A DNA stretch of 6,415 bases from Armatimonadota bacterium. Lineage in GTDB: Bacteria > Actinomycetota > Acidimicrobiia > Spongiisociales > UBA5794. The translations under genes were made by a program, and so were the position numbers. Location of the stretch: NCBI GenBank assembly GCA_008501565.1, contig QQUL01000275.1:1-6415 (forward strand). The letters run 5' to 3'. A model generated the notes under the pieces. It saw nothing but the letters and a program-made list of their open reading frames with translations, was not told where the DNA came from and made no database searches. This document shows positions 1 through 5,703 of the stretch, one piece after another. Every line of letters starts with the position of its first letter. Position 1 is the first letter of the stretch.

Positions 1-1
1 G

Positions 2-3000
2 AGGATCACTGTCTACCGATCGACGGGCAAGTTGGTTTTGTCGGCGATCATGCCGCTGATCGAGCACCTCGGCCTCACCGTTGTGGAGGAAGTCCCGACT
101 CGCCTCAAGGGCGAGGAGGGAACATTCATCCACGACGTGGGTGTGCTGACGCCCGACGGATCACAGCTCGATCTGGAGGCGGTCGGGGGCCGGGTCACGA
201 CGGCAATCGAGGCAGTGCTCGCTGGTGAGGCGGTATCGGATTCCCTCCACAGATTGCTCGTCACCACAGAACTCGACCATGCACAGCTCGCCATCCTTCG
301 TGCCTACCGCAACTACTGGAGGTTGGTCACCCCTGCGTTTTCGGTCGGATACGTGGACGACACGTTTGCATTGCATCCCGGTGTTGCCGAAGCCTTGGTG
401 AAGCTCTTCGATGCACGATTCGGAGAGGCGCACGACGAGGACACGGCACAAGAGATCGCCAAGGACATTCGCCAACAGCTCGACAACGTGTCCTCCCTGG
501 ATGAGGATCGCATCTTGCGGGGATTCCTCGGCCTGGTTCTCGCCACCGAGCGAACAAACCTTCGGGTGGAAAACCGGACTTCGCTTTCGCTCAAGTTCTC
601 GTCGGACAAGGTTCCTGAGATACCAAGCCCCAAGCCGCTCTACGAGATCTATGTCTCGGCCCCTGATGTCGAGGGCATTCATCTGCGTGGGGGAGCCGTC
701 GCTCGTGGGGGGATCCGCTGGTCCGACCGCAAGGAGGACTATCGGACGGAAGTCCTCGGTCTGATGAAGGCACAGAACACGAAGAACGTCGTCATCGTCC
801 CGACCGGCGCCAAGGGCGGATTCGTGCTGCGCACGTCAGCGGAGACTCGTCCGAGCTACGAGGAGGTTGAGGCAGGCTACCGAACCTTCATCCGAGGACT
901 TCTCGATCTCACCGACAATCGGGTTGGGGACACCGTGGTGCCCCCTGACAACGTCGTGCGTCACGATTCGGATGATCCGTATCTCGTGGTCGCTGCGGAC
1001 AAGGGGACTGCCACGTTCTCTGACACGGCGAACGCCTTGGCTGCCGAGTACGAGTTCTGGCTCGACGACGCTTTCGCATCCGGAGGATCAGCGGGATACG
1101 ACCACAAGGCACTTGGTATCACCGCTCGCGGGGCATGGGAGTCGGTTCGGAGGCACTTCTTTGACCTTGGCGTTGACGTGGCGACGGAAGAGATCACCGC
1201 CGTGGGCATCGGGGACATGTCGGGGGATGTGTTCGGCAACGGCATGCTGAGGTCGAAGCACCTGAAGCTCGTGGCCGCGTTCGACCATCGCCACGTGTTC
1301 ATTGACCCTGACCCTGACCCCGCTGTGTCCTGGGAGGAACGAAAGAGGATCTCGCTCATTCCGCGTTCGTCATGGGCCGATTACAACCCAGAGCTCATCT
1401 CGGCTGGTGGCGGTGTGTTCGACCGCTCTGAAAAGTCCGTCGTCTTGACTGATGAGATGCGTTCGGTGCTCGACACAGCCGCTGAGTCGCTCAGCCCGAG
1501 CGAGCTCATTCGGCTCGTGCTGAAGGCCCCCGTCGATCTGTTGTGGAACGGCGGAATCGGAACGTACATCAAGTCCAAGAACGAGTCATCCGAGCAGGTG
1601 CAGGATCGATCAAACGACGCGGTGCGCGTCAACGGTCGAGACGTGCGTGCCAGGGTGATCGGTGAGGGCGGAAACCTCGGAATGACCCAGCGGGGTCGCA
1701 TCGAGTTCGACCGCTCCGGGGGCCACGTGTTCGCCGACTTCATCGACAACTCTGGCGGTGTCCACGCGTCGGACCGCGAGGTCAACCTCAAGATTCTCCT
1801 CGGCATTGCAGAAAGAAACGGCACGATCACGCGGCCCGAACGTGACGAGATAATCCAAAGCGTCTCTGACGATGTCGTCGCAGCGATCTTGTACGACAAC
1901 TTCCTCCAGGCCCAGATTCTCTCGCAAGAGGCGGCGATGTCGACCCGGACGATCGAGCAGTACGGCGACTTGATGGATCGGCTTGAGCGAGAGGGGATAC
2001 TCGACCGGGAAATCGAGTTCCTTCCAACGACGGAGGAGATGCTTCAGCGTGGTCGTGACGGTGTCGGGATGGCACGGCCCGAACTCGCGGTTCTTCTCGC
2101 ATACGCCAAGCGATATCTCACCGACCTGTTGGTTCAGTCCGACCTTCCCGATGATCCACACTTCGAAACCGACCTGATGGCCTATTTCCCGCCAGCCGTG
2201 GCCGAACGGTTCCACGATGAGATCCTGCAGCATCCTTTGCGTCGGGAGCTGATCTCAACGATCGTCGCAAATCAGGTACTGAACTCTCTCGGCTCGACCT
2301 TCTACTCCCGCATGCGTACACAGACGGGTGAACCAGCCGCCCGAATCGTTCGCGCATTTCGTGCCGCGAGAGCGATCACCGACGCCGGCACACGGTGGTC
2401 CGACATCGAGAATCTCGCTGGCACCATCGAGCCGGATGTCTCACGAGCGCTTCTCCGAGACGTTGATCAGCTCGTGTTCGTCATCACTCTTTGGTACCTC
2501 AATCAACCACCGACCCCTTCGACGATCGACGACGAGGTCAGACTCGCCAAGTCCCAGTTCGCTGATCTGTCGGCTGGTTTGCCGCTCGCTGAACCCGCGG
2601 AATGGCGGGAACCGTACGAAGCCGCTGCGGCTGCGATGATCGACAACGGCGTACCAGCCCCGATCGCGCTTCGGCATGGATTCCAGCGGGCGCTGCGTCG
2701 CGCACCGGACATCATTGATCTTGCCCACCAGCACGATCGCGAAGTGATGGAGGTTGCGAGTATCTATACGAGCGTGAGCCAGGAGTTCAAGGTCGACTGG
2801 GTCGAACGAAGGATTCGCGAGCTACCCGGTGTCACGACGTTTGAACGTCTCGCCGCGGATGCCCTCTTGCACGACATTCAACAGATGCGGCGAGACGTTG
2901 TGACGATGATCCTGGAAGAGTCGGATGGTTCGCTCGATGCCCACTTTGAGCGCTTCCCACGCATGATCCCACGCCGCGACCGACTCTTCGCATGGCTCGA

Positions 3001-3076
3001 AAGAGACGGGATCGAGGATGTCTCGGCCGGTCTGATTGCCGTGCGACGCCTTTCCCAGATCGCGATGGGAAGGTAA
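2..3076 (+). CDS. NAD-specific glutamate dehydrogenase, large (180-kDa type), 5' truncated by window edge
   Basis: The enzyme oxidatively deaminates glutamate to 2-oxoglutarate and ammonia with NAD+, usually in the catabolic direction, in the cytoplasm. The frame is already open at base 2 and reads RITVYRSTGKLVLS, a typical internal stretch of this family, so the real start lies upstream; the TTG at 32 is not a start. The visible part is 1024 residues. Family members have roughly 1600, so about 550-600 N-terminal residues (the ACT-like regulatory domains) are missing. Counting from base 2, the catalytic core contains GGIRWSDR from residue 236 and TGAKGGF with the expected catalytic lysine at 271 (bases 812-814). 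It continues with the dinucleotide-binding motif GIGDMSGDVFGNG from 402, PVDLLWNGGIGTY from 510, and GEGGNLGMTQ from 554. The rest, to 1024, is the family's helical C-terminal region. No frameshift is seen. Residues 583-595 differ from the consensus I remember (see findings). It is probably its own transcription unit, separate from the downstream paa genes. Confidence 0.95.
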   Translation, partial: RITVYRSTGKLVLSAIMPLIEHLGLTVVEEVPTRLKGEEGTFIHDVGVLTPDGSQLDLEAVGGRVTTAIEAVLAGEAVSDSLHRLLVTTELDHAQLAILRAYRNYWRLVTPAFSVGYVDDTFALHPGVAEALVKLFDARFGEAHDEDTAQEIAKDIRQQLDNVSSLDEDRILRGFLGLVLATERTNLRVENRTSLSLKFSSDKVPEIPSPKPLYEIYVSAPDVEGIHLRGGAVARGGIRWSDRKEDYRTEVLGLMKAQNTKNVVIVPTGAKGGFVLRTSAETRPSYEEVEAGYRTFIRGLLDLTDNRVGDTVVPPDNVVRHDSDDPYLVVAADKGTATFSDTANALAAEYEFWLDDAFASGGSAGYDHKALGITARGAWESVRRHFFDLGVDVATEEITAVGIGDMSGDVFGNGMLRSKHLKLVAAFDHRHVFIDPDPDPAVSWEERKRISLIPRSSWADYNPELISAGGGVFDRSEKSVVLTDEMRSVLDTAAESLSPSELIRLVLKAPVDLLWNGGIGTYIKSKNESSEQVQDRSNDAVRVNGRDVRARVIGEGGNLGMTQRGRIEFDRSGGHVFADFIDNSGGVHASDREVNLKILLGIAERNGTITRPERDEIIQSVSDDVVAAILYDNFLQAQILSQEAAMSTRTIEQYGDLMDRLEREGILDREIEFLPTTEEMLQRGRDGVGMARPELAVLLAYAKRYLTDLLVQSDLPDDPHFETDLMAYFPPAVAERFHDEILQHPLRRELISTIVANQVLNSLGSTFYSRMRTQTGEPAARIVRAFRAARAITDAGTRWSDIENLAGTIEPDVSRALLRDVDQLVFVITLWYLNQPPTPSTIDDEVRLAKSQFADLSAGLPLAEPAEWREPYEAAAAAMIDNGVPAPIALRHGFQRALRRAPDIIDLAHQHDREVMEVASIYTSVSQEFKVDWVERRIRELPGVTTFERLAADALLHDIQQMRRDVVTMILEESDGSLDAHFERFPRMIPRRDRLFAWLERDGIEDVSAGLIAVRRLSQIAMGR

Positions 3077-3125
3077 GGGTCAAAGAAGGCGTCGACCTTG
3101 TGTCCCGCGCCGCGCCGTACACCAA

Positions 3126-3139
3126 CCAACGACCGTTTG
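3126..3139. promoter_or_regulatory. Predicted PaaR (TetR-family) operator upstream of paaA
   Basis: The 14-mer CCAACGACCGTTTG matches CNAACGNNCGTTNG at every fixed position. That is the consensus I recall for the TetR-family phenylacetate regulator PaaR of Thermus thermophilus. Five of the six arm pairs are complementary; only C3127/T3138 fails. Partial symmetry extends outward (A3124/T3141, C3122/G3143). It sits directly ahead of the first paa gene and overlaps the TG of the predicted extended -10, so a bound repressor would block RNA polymerase. In studied systems phenylacetyl-CoA releases the repressor. No regulator gene is in the window, so the identity of the binding protein is inferred. 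Confidence 0.62.
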
Positions 3140-3146
3140 GTAGGCT
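3138..3146 (+). promoter_or_regulatory. Predicted extended -10 promoter of the paa operon
   Basis: The bases TGGTAGGCT fit an extended -10 element, TGN followed by TANNNT (TAGGCT at 3141-3146). There is no good -35 hexamer 17-18 bases upstream (bases 3117-3123 read GTACACC), which is tolerable for an extended -10 promoter or an activator-free, repressor-controlled one. Transcription would begin near 3153, leaving a leader of about 20 bases with the Shine-Dalgarno sequence at 3158-3163. This is a prediction from short motifs only. Confidence 0.45.
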
Positions 3147-3157
3147 AGGTGGCAACC

Positions 3158-3163
3158 GAGGAG
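3158..3163 (+). promoter_or_regulatory. Ribosome binding site that fixes the paaA start
   Basis: GAGGAG lies 9 bases ahead of the ATG at 3173, a strong Shine-Dalgarno sequence at normal spacing. It favours this ATG over the in-frame GTG at 3149. That GTG has no purine-rich site in front of it and would lie upstream of the predicted transcription start near 3153. Confidence 0.8.
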
Positions 3164-3172
3164 ACGCACCGT

Positions 3173-4114
3173 ATGGTTTCTGAGCACCAGACAACGTTCG
3201 ACGAGACGATTGCCGCAGATGAGAAGATCGAGCCGCGCGACTGGATGCCGGACGCCTACCGAAACACCCTCATCCGCCAGATCGCACAACACGCCCATTC
3301 AGAAGTGATCGGAATGCAACCCGAGGGCAACTGGATCACTCGGGCTCCGACCCTGCTCCGCAAGGCGATCCTCATCGCCAAAGTCCAGGACGAGGCCGGC
3401 CACGGGCTGTACCTGTATTCGGCCGCCGAGACACTCGGCGTCTCACGTGACGAGCTGCAGGAGATGCTGCACTCGGGGCGACACAAGTACTCGTCGATCT
3501 TCAACTACCCAACGCTGTCGTGGGCCGATATCGGCGTCATCGGGTGGCTTGTCGACGGTGCCGCGATCGTGAACCAGATCATGTTGCAGGGCGCTTCCTA
3601 CGGACCGTACGCCAGAGCGATGGTGCGGATCTGCAAGGAGGAGAGCTTCCACGCCCGTCAGGGATACGCGATCCTGATGACACTCGCCAAGGGCACGGAC
3701 GAACAGCGCCAGATGCTCCAGGATGCCGTCGATCGGTGGTGGTGGCCAGCCCTCATGATGTTCGGACCCCACGACAGTGAGTCGACACATACCGAGCAAT
3801 CGATGGACTGGAAGATAAAGCGCATGTCAAATGACGATCTGCGTCAACTCTATGTTGACCAGACCGTTCCTCAAGGTGAGTACCTCGGCATCACGTTCCC
3901 GGATCCGGACCTCCACTTCGATGAAGAGTCCGGCCATTGGCGTTTCGGCGAAATCGACTGGGATGAGTTCTGGGCAGTGGTCACCGGCGACGGGCCGATG
4001 AACCGCGAACGGGTCGCCCACAAGAAGAAAGCGTGGGAAGACGGGGCGTGGGTTCGTGAAGCAGCCACCGCATACGCCGTAAAGCATGCAGCAGAGACGG
4101 CCAAGGTCGCATGA
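3173..4114 (+). CDS. paaA: Phenylacetyl-CoA 1,2-epoxidase, catalytic di-iron subunit PaaA
   Basis: PaaA is the oxygenase subunit of the ring-epoxidising complex. With O2 and electrons from PaaE it converts phenylacetyl-CoA to the ring 1,2-epoxide. The product is 313 residues, close to the 309 of the E. coli protein. It has the two EXXH-type metal motifs of this ferritin-like family: DEAGHG (Glu74, His77) and KEESFH (Glu157, His160). Glu44 in HSEVIGMQPEGNW and Asp128 in LVDGAAI are at the expected places for the remaining ligand or active-site residues. The C-terminal part, with FPDPDLHFDEESGHWRFGEIDW, is also typical. The ATG at 3173 is chosen over the in-frame GTG at 3149 because of the strong ribosome binding site and predicted promoter. 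It is the first gene of the paa operon, and paaB follows after 10 bases. Nothing suggests loss of function. Confidence 0.97.
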   Translation: MVSEHQTTFDETIAADEKIEPRDWMPDAYRNTLIRQIAQHAHSEVIGMQPEGNWITRAPTLLRKAILIAKVQDEAGHGLYLYSAAETLGVSRDELQEMLHSGRHKYSSIFNYPTLSWADIGVIGWLVDGAAIVNQIMLQGASYGPYARAMVRICKEESFHARQGYAILMTLAKGTDEQRQMLQDAVDRWWWPALMMFGPHDSESTHTEQSMDWKIKRMSNDDLRQLYVDQTVPQGEYLGITFPDPDLHFDEESGHWRFGEIDWDEFWAVVTGDGPMNRERVAHKKKAWEDGAWVREAATAYAVKHAAETAKVA

Positions 4115-4118
4115 GAGG
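4113..4118 (+). promoter_or_regulatory. Ribosome binding site of paaB
   Basis: GAGAGG overlaps the last two bases of the paaA stop codon and lies 6 bases ahead of the paaB ATG at 4125. It supports that ATG rather than any upstream in-frame start inside paaA, and suggests that paaB translation is helped by ribosomes finishing paaA. Confidence 0.7.
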
Positions 4119-4124
4119 CACACA

Positions 4125-4466
4125 ATGAGTTACGACGTTCCGCTTGCCGAAGGCGAATCGGTTGAGGAAATCTCCGTTGACAGTGACCAGACGACCGGCT
4201 GGCAGCTGTGGGAAGTGTTCATGCGTCCCAAGCGCGGCCTGGCCTACACCCACTGCGGCTCAGTGCACGCCGCCGATGCCGAATCGGCAGTCCTCAATGC
4301 TCGGGACGCCTACACGCGGCTCGGTGGCACAGCGAGTCTGTGGGTCGTTCCGTCCTCTGCGATCCATGCGTCGGATGATCCGACATCGATGTTTGAGCCC
4401 GCAGACGACAAGCCGTACCGCCACCCGACCTTCTACGAGATCCCTGACGAGGTCGGTCAGCTGTGA
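4125..4466 (+). CDS. paaB: Phenylacetyl-CoA 1,2-epoxidase subunit PaaB, with N-terminal extension
   Basis: PaaB is the small non-catalytic subunit, required for activity, that in studied complexes bridges PaaA-PaaC units. The 113-residue product matches the family from Trp26 onward: WQLWEVFMRPKRGL, then GSVHAADAESAVLNARDAYTR (46-65), the SLWVVPSSAI strand (71-80), and the C-terminal signature YRHPTFYEIPD (98-108). E. coli PaaB is 95 residues and begins just before the equivalent tryptophan, so this protein has about 20 extra N-terminal residues rich in Glu and Asp (residues 6-21 contain six acidic and no basic residues). There is no ATG, GTG or TTG in frame between codon 1 and Trp26, so the extension is not a mis-called start. 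The paaC start overlaps its last four bases (GTGA). Confidence 0.96.
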   Translation: MSYDVPLAEGESVEEISVDSDQTTGWQLWEVFMRPKRGLAYTHCGSVHAADAESAVLNARDAYTRLGGTASLWVVPSSAIHASDDPTSMFEPADDKPYRHPTFYEIPDEVGQL

Positions 4467-5227
4467 CGGACGGCGCGAACGCGGCCTTGGTCGAGGTGCT
4501 CCTACGACACGCTGACGACAACACGATCCTCGGTCAGCGACTCGGCGAGTACATCTCGTCTGCCCCAGAACTTGAGGAAGATCTTGCGATCGCAAACGGC
4601 GCGTTGGACCACATCGGTGTGGCGATGCATCTCTACGAGTATGCAGCCGAGATCGCCGGGGGAGATGCGTCGGTCGACGGCTACTCGATGCGGCGCAACG
4701 AACGCGAGTTCACCAATGCGTTGATCGTCGAACAACCGAACACGGACTTCGCCCACATTGTCGCGAGATCCTTCCTGTTCGGCGTCTACCAGAAGCTCCT
4801 TTGGGAACAGCTGAGTCGATCGTCAGACGAACGTCTCGCAGGAATCGCAGCCCGTGCGCTCAAAGAGGCGACATATCACGTCACACACGCCCGTAGATGG
4901 GTTGTCCGACTCGGCGACGGAACGCCCGAAAGCCACGCACGCATGCAAACGGCGATTGATGAGATGTGGCGATTCACCAGCGAGCTATTCGAGCAACCCG
5001 ACATTGATTCTGTACTGATCGAGTCGGGAGTCGTGTTCGACATCACAAGGGAGCGTGCGAAGTGGGATGCCGCTGTGGACGATGCTCTTGAGGAAGCCAC
5101 GTTGGTACGCCCGGAGGATCCGTATCAGGCAACGGGCGGTCGTTTGGGGAGGCACACGGAACACCTCGGCCACCTACTCGCTGAGATGCAGTGGCTCCAG
5201 CGCACGTATCCGGGTGCGTCGTGGTGA
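4463..5227 (+). CDS. paaC: Phenylacetyl-CoA 1,2-epoxidase structural subunit PaaC
   Basis: PaaC has the same helical fold as PaaA but no iron, and pairs with PaaA to stabilise it. The product is 254 residues (E. coli about 248). Family features are LGEYISSAPELEEDLAIANGALD (27-49), LYEYAAEIAG (57-66), KEATYHVTHARRWVVRLGDGT (134-154), MWRFTSELF (168-176) and the C-terminal GGRLGRHTEHLGHLLAEMQ (225-243). Aligned by hand to PaaA, the first EXXH becomes IGVA (residues 51-54) and the second becomes ATYH (136-139), so the glutamate ligands are lost, as expected for PaaC. The usual GQAR after LDLL is GVAM here. Translation starts at GTG 4463, which overlaps the paaB stop by four bases. GAGG at 4449-4452, 10 bases upstream, is a modest ribosome binding site, so translational coupling is likely. 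Confidence 0.96.
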   Translation: MTDGANAALVEVLLRHADDNTILGQRLGEYISSAPELEEDLAIANGALDHIGVAMHLYEYAAEIAGGDASVDGYSMRRNEREFTNALIVEQPNTDFAHIVARSFLFGVYQKLLWEQLSRSSDERLAGIAARALKEATYHVTHARRWVVRLGDGTPESHARMQTAIDEMWRFTSELFEQPDIDSVLIESGVVFDITRERAKWDAAVDDALEEATLVRPEDPYQATGGRLGRHTEHLGHLLAEMQWLQRTYPGASW

Positions 5228-5703
5228 AGGCGACGCTCCCCACCGTCGAAGAGGTCAAGCGCCTGCTCGATGCGGTCGTCGATCCCGAAATCCCGGTCAT
5301 GACGATCGCCGACATGGGAATCCTCAGAGATGTGACAGTGAGCGACACAGGTGCTGTAACGGTGGGAATGACGCCGACCTACTCGGGTTGCCCGGCTTTG
5401 ACGGTCATCGAGGAAGACATCGTCGCAGAACTCAAGGGTGCGGGCATCGAAGATGTCACCGTCGAAGTCAGGCACTTCCCCGCCTGGACAACGGAATGGC
5501 TCACTCCCGAGGGAAAGAAGAAGCTGGCCGGCTTCGGCATCGCACCGCCGGACTCGGTTCTGGCGATTGTTCCGGAGGTCCTGTGTCCGCAATGTTCGTC
5601 GTCGGGGACGGCGAAGGTCTCGGAGTTTGGATCAACGGCATGCAAATCACTGTGGGTTTGTACGTCCTGTGGCGAACCCTTCGACTACTTCAAGGCGATC
5701 TGA
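5224..5703 (+). CDS. paaD: Phenylacetate degradation accessory iron-sulfur protein PaaD
   Basis: PaaD is not part of the purified oxygenase but is needed for phenylacetate breakdown in vivo. It is thought to help assemble or repair an iron-sulfur or di-iron centre of the complex. The product is 159 residues (E. coli 165). The N-terminal half is a MIP18/SufT-like (DUF59) domain with DPEIPVMTIADMGILRDV (20-37) and TPTYSGCP with the conserved Cys56. The linker PAWTTEWLTPEGKKKL follows, then a C-terminal cysteine-rich element: CPQC (121, 124), Cys140 in EFGSTACK, and CTSC (146, 149), ending in GEPFDYFKAI. The motif order matches E. coli PaaD closely. GTG 5224 is preferred because it makes a 4-base GTGA overlap with paaC, as at the paaB/paaC junction; the adjacent GTG at 5221 would add one residue. 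No strong Shine-Dalgarno sequence is seen, so it probably depends on coupling to paaC. Confidence 0.95.
   Translation: MKATLPTVEEVKRLLDAVVDPEIPVMTIADMGILRDVTVSDTGAVTVGMTPTYSGCPALTVIEEDIVAELKGAGIEDVTVEVRHFPAWTTEWLTPEGKKKLAGFGIAPPDSVLAIVPEVLCPQCSSSGTAKVSEFGSTACKSLWVCTSCGEPFDYFKAI

Noticed and set aside
1303..1320. Short tandem repeat GACCCT encoding DPDPDP.
   Set aside because: This Asp-Pro run sits at a place where related dehydrogenases also have DP-rich sequence, so it is coding conservation rather than a DNA repeat.
1610..2233. Long open frame on the minus strand inside the dehydrogenase gene (207 codons), and other long minus-strand frames across the window.
   Set aside because: They lie opposite well-conserved coding sequence, resemble no protein I recognise and show no start signals. 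They are expected from GC-rich codon use.
3086..3099. Possible terminator hairpin after the glutamate dehydrogenase gene (AAGG/CCTT arms).
   Set aside because: The stem is only four base pairs around a six-base loop and no T run follows, so it is not a credible intrinsic terminator.
2992..3183. Small plus-strand frame crossing the gdh-paaA gap (63 codons).
   Set aside because: It starts inside the dehydrogenase gene in another frame, runs through the predicted promoter and operator, and its composition is not protein-like.
5221..5223. Alternative GTG start for paaD one codon upstream.
   Set aside because: It cannot be excluded, but the GTG at 5224 gives the same GTGA overlap as the paaB/paaC junction; the difference is one residue.
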